From Erwinia rhapontici (lineage in GTDB: Bacteria > Pseudomonadota > Gammaproteobacteria > Enterobacterales > Enterobacteriaceae): a stretch of DNA of 64,000 nt. Positions 58,996 through 64,000 of the stretch are shown one piece after another. Both the position numbers and the translations under genes were made by a program. Location: assembly GCF_012271765.1 (NCBI RefSeq), contig NZ_VRKO01000010.1, positions 504,884-568,883 on the forward strand, in the 5' to 3' direction. The number at the start of each line of letters is the position of its first letter. The first letter of the stretch is position 1. The notes under the pieces were generated by a model. It did no database searches. It was not told where the DNA came from and saw only the letters and a program-made list of their open reading frames with translations.

Positions 58996-60597
58996 TTACA
59001 TAACAAACTGACTCACGCTGTGCGAGAGCCGTTGCGCATGATCCACCAGCGCTTCCGATGTCCCTGCGCTGCGACGTGTCAGTTGCTCGCTCTCTTTGAC
59101 CTGCTGATTCAGGCGAGTAATCTCCAGCGCTATCGCATTGACCCTTTTACTCTGCGCATCCGCATTGTGTTGCAACTCGCTCAGTAGCGTCACCACGCCG
59201 GATACGGCATGCGTAATTTCCCGATACAATCCCTCCAGCGTCTGTACCTGGCTAAAGCCGCTATCAATGTGTTGATGGGTTGAGCCGATCAGCCCGTCAA
59301 TCAATCGCGTCGAGGCACTGCTCTTCTCCGACAGCAGGCCGATCTCTTTTGCCACAATGGAGAAGCTGCGCCCATAAACGCCGGCATGGGCTGATTCGAT
59401 AGCGGCATTCAGTGCCACCAGCCGTGTTTGCAGCGAAATGCCCTCCAGCAGGGTAACAATCCCGGCAATCTCACCGGAAGCGTCAACAATCTGGCGCATC
59501 TGCGCATCAACAGCGGTCACCACGGTGCCGCAGCGGCGGGTCAGTTCATCGGCGGCCTGTACCTGCTGCGTCGCATGATGGGTAAACGTCACGCTGTGGC
59601 CCACTTCCTCTGCCACCCGGTTCAGACGCTGGCTGATGTGCTCAAACGCGCTGCTTTGCTGCTGATTGTGGGCACTAAACTCATCATTTTGTTGTGCCAT
59701 GCGGTCTGCGCTGCCACGCACCGCACCGGAGATGGCGTTAATCTCGCCCACGATATGCCGTAAACCTTGCTGCATCCCGTCCACATTCTGTATCAGCTGG
59801 CTGATCTCCGTTGACTGGTAACGGCTCTGATACGCCTGCTGCGAGATATCGCCCGTTGCGATCTGTGCCAGCCAGCGCGACACGCGTTCCATCGGCTGGA
59901 TCACCCCCATCAGCAGTAACCCGCCGCTCAGTAACAGCAGTCCGCCCAGCAGGGCAGAGATACCCAGGGAAAGATTGCGGCTGGTGGTCAGCGATGAGAG
60001 CGTAGAGAGGTTGAGATCGTCGGCCTGGTGATTGGCCTGCGTCAGCACCTGATAGTAGGTGTCATTAAACTGCTGCTGAAAGGCCTGCATTGGCACCATA
60101 AAAAAGGCATCAATATCTTTCGCATTCAGCCCTTTTAACTGCTCCTGCAATCCGTCGGCCAGCATATCGAAGTTCTGCTTCAGCGGACTGTCCTGCGCCA
60201 CCGGATACTGTCCAAACAGTTTTCGCGCATTTTGCAGTGAGGTCTGAGCCGTTTCGGCCAGGCTTTTCCAGCTGTCGACGGAGCCGGTCTGGTTATCCTG
60301 CATCAGGTAGATCCCGGCGCGGTGGCTGTTGTCGCTGGCGGTGAGCAGTTCCATACGGGCTTTATCCAACAGCGCCTGGCGGCCAGACAGGGTATGGATC
60401 TCGGAAATATTGTCACCCGTGCTGGAAACGAGGCGGGTCAGTAGCAACACGCTGGCACACTGCAGCAGCGAGAAGACCAGCAGAAACAGGATGAAGCCAC
60501 CCCGCAGGCTGCGTAGCCAGCCCCAACCGGTCATCAACGAGGCAAAACGTGGACGGCGCAGCATAGTGCGTAAGGGTAAAATCGTGAGCAGTGACAT
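58996..60597 (-). CDS. Methyl-accepting chemotaxis protein with divergent signalling tip
   Basis: 533 residues (AAGGGAAG upstream of ATG 60597). TM1 about 33-55, a Gln/Leu-rich periplasmic helical sensor, TM2 about 207-232, HAMP, then a cytoplasmic hairpin. The tip reads ISLQTRLVALNAAIESAHAG, departing from the near-universal [18 protein letters not shown] at several positions, including Asn to Arg. Coupling to CheA/CheW may be altered. No CheR-binding pentapeptide. Confidence 0.85.
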   Translation of the reverse strand: MSLLTILPLRTMLRRPRFASLMTGWGWLRSLRGGFILFLLVFSLLQCASVLLLTRLVSSTGDNISEIHTLSGRQALLDKARMELLTASDNSHRAGIYLMQDNQTGSVDSWKSLAETAQTSLQNARKLFGQYPVAQDSPLKQNFDMLADGLQEQLKGLNAKDIDAFFMVPMQAFQQQFNDTYYQVLTQANHQADDLNLSTLSSLTTSRNLSLGISALLGGLLLLSGGLLLMGVIQPMERVSRWLAQIATGDISQQAYQSRYQSTEISQLIQNVDGMQQGLRHIVGEINAISGAVRGSADRMAQQNDEFSAHNQQQSSAFEHISQRLNRVAEEVGHSVTFTHHATQQVQAADELTRRCGTVVTAVDAQMRQIVDASGEIAGIVTLLEGISLQTRLVALNAAIESAHAGVYGRSFSIVAKEIGLLSEKSSASTRLIDGLIGSTHQHIDSGFSQVQTLEGLYREITHAVSGVVTLLSELQHNADAQSKRVNAIALEITRLNQQVKESEQLTRRSAGTSEALVDHAQRLSHSVSQFVM

Positions 60598-60723
60598 AAG
60601 CTTCCCTTAAAATAAAAGGGAGTATTCGCCGCTTTTATGTCACTTGTGTTACCGCGATAAAATAGAAAAAGGAAACAGGGGATTATCCGCTGATAAGGCA
60701 AATTACCCCGCTGTTTTTCAGCG

Positions 60724-61380
60724 TTATTGTTCTTCATCACCGTAATAGAGGACGCCGAGCTTGATTAATGGCCGGCCCTGACTTTTGCGATGCAAATTGC
60801 TGTCGCGCAACGAATATACGCAGCCGCAATATTCCTGCTGATAGAAACGCTCACGTTTGCTGATCTCAATCATGCGCGCCGACCCGCCTTTTTTGCGCCA
60901 GTTATAATCCCAGTACTGGATGCCGGGGTAGGGCGCGGCCGCCCGATCGCCACAGTCGTTAATCTGCTGCATATTCTTCCAGCGCGAAATACCCAAAGAG
61001 CTGGAAATCACCGGAAAGTCATTTTCATAGGCATACAGTGCGGTGCGTTCAAAGCGCATATCAAAGCACATGGTGCAGCGCACGCCACGCTCTGGCTCCC
61101 ACTCCATGCCCTTCGCGCGGGCAAACCAGTTATCGGTATCGTAGTCAGCATCGACAAACGGGATGCCGTGCTGTTCCGCAAAGCGGATATTCTCTTCTTT
61201 ACGCAGCAGATACTCTTTCTGCGGGTGAATATTTGGATTGTAGAAGAAAATGGTGTAATCAATGCCTGATGCCTGCAAGGCTTCCATCACTTCGCCGGAG
61301 CAGGGGGCGCAACAGGAGTGCAGCAGCAGTTTTTTAGCGCCATCGGGAAGGCTAAGCAGCTCGCGTTGGGGGGCGTTCAT
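60724..61380 (-). CDS. queH: Epoxyqueuosine reductase QueH
   Basis: 218 residues from ATG 61380, the start that has GGAG upstream at proper distance and leads into family similarity; longer in-frame starts lack support. Cys motifs [18 protein letters not shown] and YCGCVYS match the QueH (DUF208) iron-sulfur/metal sites. It carries out the last step of queuosine tRNA modification, replacing QueG. Confidence 0.88.
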   Translation of the reverse strand: MNAPQRELLSLPDGAKKLLLHSCCAPCSGEVMEALQASGIDYTIFFYNPNIHPQKEYLLRKEENIRFAEQHGIPFVDADYDTDNWFARAKGMEWEPERGVRCTMCFDMRFERTALYAYENDFPVISSSLGISRWKNMQQINDCGDRAAAPYPGIQYWDYNWRKKGGSARMIEISKRERFYQQEYCGCVYSLRDSNLHRKSQGRPLIKLGVLYYGDEEQ

Positions 61381-61536
61381 CGGTAATAGCTCCATTGTTA
61401 ACAGTAAAACCGCATCAGTGTAGAGGCAGCATGACGCGCTGTCATTAATTGCCCTCGCTGCGGCCAATTTCCGCCTGGCGCTGGGTCAACTAAGTGATAG
61501 ACTGACACCCGTTTATCCCCTGTTAACTGAGTAAAT

Positions 61537-62946
61537 ATGAGCGATTTTGACCGCGTGGCCGCAGAACTGGCTGAACAGGCACGAGAAGATGCCCGGCATA
61601 AAGAACAGCAGGATCGTGAGCTGCTGCTGCGGGTGCTGGAGATTTATGACCAGAAAACGGTCGCGGCGACCCTGCGAAAGGTCAGTCAGCAGGAGTGGAC
61701 GCGGGAGTCTGTTAATCGCTGGGTGAAGGGCAACAGCCGCAAAACGCTGAATGAAGCCGAAGTCAGTTTGCTGCACAGTATGCTGCCTGCGCCTCCGGCA
61801 CATCATCCCGATTATGCTTTTCGTTTTATTGACCTTTTTGCGGGTATTGGTGGCATACGTAGCGGCTTCGAAGCGATTGGTGGACAGTGCGTGTTTACCA
61901 GTGAGTGGAACAAACATGCGGTGCGCACCTATAAAGCCAACTGGTACTGTGATGAGCAGCAGCACCGCTTTAATCAGGATATCCGCGATGTCACGCTGAG
62001 TGGCGATCCCCAGGTGGACGAAGAGCAGGCGTATCAGCATATTCGCCAGCAGGTGCCGGACCATGATGTGCTGCTGGCGGGATTCCCTTGTCAGCCTTTC
62101 TCACTGGCGGGCGTGTCGAAGAAAAATGCCCTGGGCCGTAAACATGGTTTTGAAGATGAAGCGCAGGGGACGCTGTTCTTTGATGTGGCACGCATTATTA
62201 CGGCCAAAAAACCGGCGATCTTTGTCCTCGAAAACGTCAAAAACCTGAAAAGCCACGATAAGGGTAATACTTTCCGCATTATTATGTCGACGCTAGATGA
62301 GCTGGGCTATGACGTGGCGGATGCGGCGGTCACCGGTTCGCCGGACCCGAAAATTATCGACGGCAAGCATTTCCTGCCGCAGCACCGTGAACGCATTGTG
62401 CTGGTAGGGTTCCGTCGCGATCTGGCGCTGCCCGCTTTCAGCCTGAGCGCGTTATCTGCGCTCTACCCGCCGCAGCGCACGCCACTCAAGGCCTTACTCG
62501 ACCCGGTCGTTGATGCGAAATATATTTTGACGCCAACGCTATGGAAGTATCTCTACCTCTATGCGAAGAAGCACCAGGCACGCGGTAACGGCTTTGGCTA
62601 CGGGCTGGTTGATCCGGCGCTTGAGCAGGGAGTGGTTCGGACGTTGTCGGCGCGTTATTACAAAGATGGCTCGGAGATTCTGATCGATCGCGGCTGGGAC
62701 AAAGCGCTGGGTGAGGAAGACTTCGATAACGCGGACAATCAGCAGAACCGACCGCGTCGTCTGACACCGCGCGAGTGCGCCCGACTGATGGGCTTTGAAC
62801 AGCCCGGCCAGGAGGCGTTCCATATTCCGGTATCGGATACCCAGGCCTATCGCCAGTTTGGTAACTCGGTGGTGGTGCCTGCCTTCGCGGCGGTTGCCAA
62901 ACTCCTGCGCCCCTGGATCCTACAGGCGGTACAACAGCGCCAGTGA
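61537..62946 (+). CDS. dcm: DNA cytosine-5 methyltransferase Dcm
   Basis: 469 residues (E. coli Dcm 472). C5-MTase motifs: [15 protein letters not shown] (SAM), [11 protein letters not shown] (catalytic Cys), [20 protein letters not shown] and [12 protein letters not shown]. The Dcm-type N-terminal extension with [20 protein letters not shown] is present. It methylates the inner C of CCWGG. Vsr follows. Confidence 0.95.
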   Translation: MSDFDRVAAELAEQAREDARHKEQQDRELLLRVLEIYDQKTVAATLRKVSQQEWTRESVNRWVKGNSRKTLNEAEVSLLHSMLPAPPAHHPDYAFRFIDLFAGIGGIRSGFEAIGGQCVFTSEWNKHAVRTYKANWYCDEQQHRFNQDIRDVTLSGDPQVDEEQAYQHIRQQVPDHDVLLAGFPCQPFSLAGVSKKNALGRKHGFEDEAQGTLFFDVARIITAKKPAIFVLENVKNLKSHDKGNTFRIIMSTLDELGYDVADAAVTGSPDPKIIDGKHFLPQHRERIVLVGFRRDLALPAFSLSALSALYPPQRTPLKALLDPVVDAKYILTPTLWKYLYLYAKKHQARGNGFGYGLVDPALEQGVVRTLSARYYKDGSEILIDRGWDKALGEEDFDNADNQQNRPRRLTPRECARLMGFEQPGQEAFHIPVSDTQAYRQFGNSVVVPAFAAVAKLLRPWILQAVQQRQ

Positions 62947-63018
62947 AATGTGGCCCGGTGCCATCACGGCAGGGCCGCTTTTAGCTACACTTAAGGTCTT
63001 CGTTAAAGGAATATCAAG

Positions 63019-63489
63019 ATGGCCGACGTTCACTCTTCCGACGTGCGCAGTAAGAATATGCGCGCTATTCGTACCCGCGATACGGCAATCGAAAAGCGGC
63101 TGGCAGAACTGCTGGTTGAACTGGGCCTGAGTTATCGGGTGCAGGATAAATCGTTGCCCGGTCGTCCCGACTTTGTTCTGGCAGACTATCAGGCCATTAT
63201 CTTTGTTCACGGCTGTTTCTGGCATCGTCATCACTGTCATCTGTTCAAGATGCCGGCAACACGCACGGCGTTCTGGCAGGGCAAAATAGACAGTAATGTG
63301 GCGCGTGATAAACGTTATGTCGAGGAGCTGACGGCCAGCGGCTGGCGCGTGTTGCTGGTGTGGGAATGTGCGCTACGCGGGAAAACGCGACTGGAGGAAG
63401 AGGCATTGCGCACGCGGCTGGAGGAGTGGATTTGCGCCGCGGAAAACAACGGCGAGATCGATGAACAAGGGATTCGCGTACTACCGTAA
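63019..63489 (+). CDS. vsr: Very-short-patch repair endonuclease
   Basis: 156 residues (AAAGGAATATCAAG before ATG 63019). RSKNMRAIRTRDTAIEKRLA, GRPDFVLADYQAIIFVHGCF, FWHRHHCH and RDKRYVEELTASGWRVL carry the catalytic Asp and zinc-binding His/Cys residues. It nicks T:G mismatches arising from deaminated Dcm sites. In E. coli its start overlaps dcm; here the two are separated by 72 bp. Confidence 0.95.
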   Translation: MADVHSSDVRSKNMRAIRTRDTAIEKRLAELLVELGLSYRVQDKSLPGRPDFVLADYQAIIFVHGCFWHRHHCHLFKMPATRTAFWQGKIDSNVARDKRYVEELTASGWRVLLVWECALRGKTRLEEEALRTRLEEWICAAENNGEIDEQGIRVLP

Positions 63490-63506
63490 ACCCTCTGTCA
63501 GCGACG

Positions 63507-63658
63507 CTGGCCAGGTCAACGTCAAGGGCGTTTCGCTTTCCCGCTGCGCGTGCCGAGGCCCGCAGGGATGCGTCTTTTGCCGCTCCGGCGTGCTCAAACT
63601 GGCCCCGGACCTGACGCCAGACGGGAAGCCATTCATTTTTGTGGGTATACCTTAGAGG
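63507..63658 (+). repeat. Dispersed intergenic repeat, copy E (deleted form)
   Basis: CAGGTCAACGTCAAGGGCGT and TTCGCTTTCCCGCTGCGCG as in copy C, fused directly to GTGCCGAGGCCCGCAGGGAT and CCGGCGTGCTCAAACTGGCC as in B-D. The left arm of stem-loop 1 and about 300 bp are missing. It lies 18 bp after vsr. Confidence 0.75.
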
Positions 63659-63680
63659 TCATGCTGCACACGCTGAGGAT

Positions 63681-64000
63681 TTAATCAGTCGGCGAGCAGG
63701 GTTTCACCACCGGTTTTGCCGGGAAGAGGTATTTACCCAGCGTGACCAGCACCACCGCCAGCACAATAATGCCCAGCGCCAGCCATTCACGTCCTGACAG
63801 GCTTTCACCGGCAAAAGCGATGCCCAGCAGCACGGCAACCACCGGATTGACATAGGCGTAGCTGGTGGCGATAGCGGGTGTGACGTTGCGGATCAGGAAC
63901 ATATAGGCATTGATGGCAATCACCGAACCAAACAGGCTGAGATAACCCAGCGAGAAGAAGCCCGCCAGTGAGGGTTTCTGAACCAGATGTTCACCCGTCA
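63681..64000 (-). CDS. yedA: YedA-like EamA/DMT transporter, 5' part off the window
   Basis: The C-terminal 106 residues of a drug/metabolite transporter: LGYLSLFGSVIAINAYMFLI, then TPAIATSYAYVNPVVAVLLG and GREWLALGIIVLAVVLVTLG, the last helices of an EamA domain. In E. coli yedA follows vsr, supporting the name. The gene continues beyond the right edge; the stop is TAA at 63681-63683. Confidence 0.85.
   Translation of the reverse strand, partial: TGEHLVQKPSLAGFFSLGYLSLFGSVIAINAYMFLIRNVTPAIATSYAYVNPVVAVLLGIAFAGESLSGREWLALGIIVLAVVLVTLGKYLFPAKPVVKPCSPTD

Noticed and set aside
63368..63655. 95-codon open frame overlapping the vsr end and running on
   Set aside because: It covers the vsr 3' end in another frame and repeat copy E.

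Overview
The window reads as the chromosome of an enterobacterium close to Enterobacter/Lelliottia/Kosakonia/Klebsiella. The right third keeps E. coli-type genes (ymjA, tRNA-Asn, mtfA, yedJ, queH, then the block dcm-vsr-yedA). lacI/lacZ/lacY and sitABCD also have clear enterobacterial orthologues. The genus cannot be fixed from sequence alone.

Layout. (1) 1-12.1 kb: a palatinose (isomaltulose)/sucrose-isomer gene cluster like that known from Erwinia rhapontici. It holds an exported sucrose isomerase (cut by the left edge), an orphan PTS EIIB domain, the LysR regulator palR and the operon palEFGHKQZ. Inferred flow: sucrose is isomerised in the periplasm, imported by PalEFGK and hydrolysed inside by PalH (GH4) and PalQ/PalZ (GH13). 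(2) 12.1-17.8 kb: lacI divergent from lacZ-lacY, with two operator-like sites between them and no lacA. (3) 17.9-21.5 kb: a MipA/OmpV protein divergent from an OmpR/QseC-type two-component system, followed by a small lipoprotein. (4) 21.5-22.9 kb: a chromosomal ccdAB toxin-antitoxin pair and a small ORF between two copies of a dispersed repeat. (5) 22.9-37.1 kb: an AT-rich genomic island at a tRNA-Asn gene, bounded by 64-bp direct repeats whose 17-bp core is the one used by the Yersinia high-pathogenicity island. No integrase is visible. (6) 37.2-42.5 kb: a GH1 6-phospho-beta-glucosidase and the SitABCD Mn/Fe transporter with an MntR-like box. (7) 43.3-51.2 kb: hydantoinase/oxoprolinase subunits with a PotABCD-like ABC transporter, flanked by two large repeat copies. 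(8) 51.3-64 kb: two chemotaxis receptors, the tRNA-Asn/mtfA region, yedJ, queH, dcm, vsr and yedA (cut by the right edge).

The most unusual content is the island. One strand carries a two-TM protein, two ThsB-like (MTH538-type) TIR proteins, a tandem-TIR protein and a free-standing SLOG/STALD-like protein. Facing it on the other strand are a thymidylate-synthase-like enzyme, a deoxynucleotide kinase, an HMUDK-helical protein, a third ThsB-like TIR, an Nmad2-like protein and an OLD-type ATPase/TOPRIM nuclease. These are families known from phage base hypermodification and from Thoeris-type NAD signalling, joined in an arrangement I do not recognise as a described defence system.

A second unusual feature is a family of five same-orientation intergenic repeats with two stem-loops. 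Their arms differ between copies by compensatory changes, and copies bracket both ccdAB and the hydantoinase operon.
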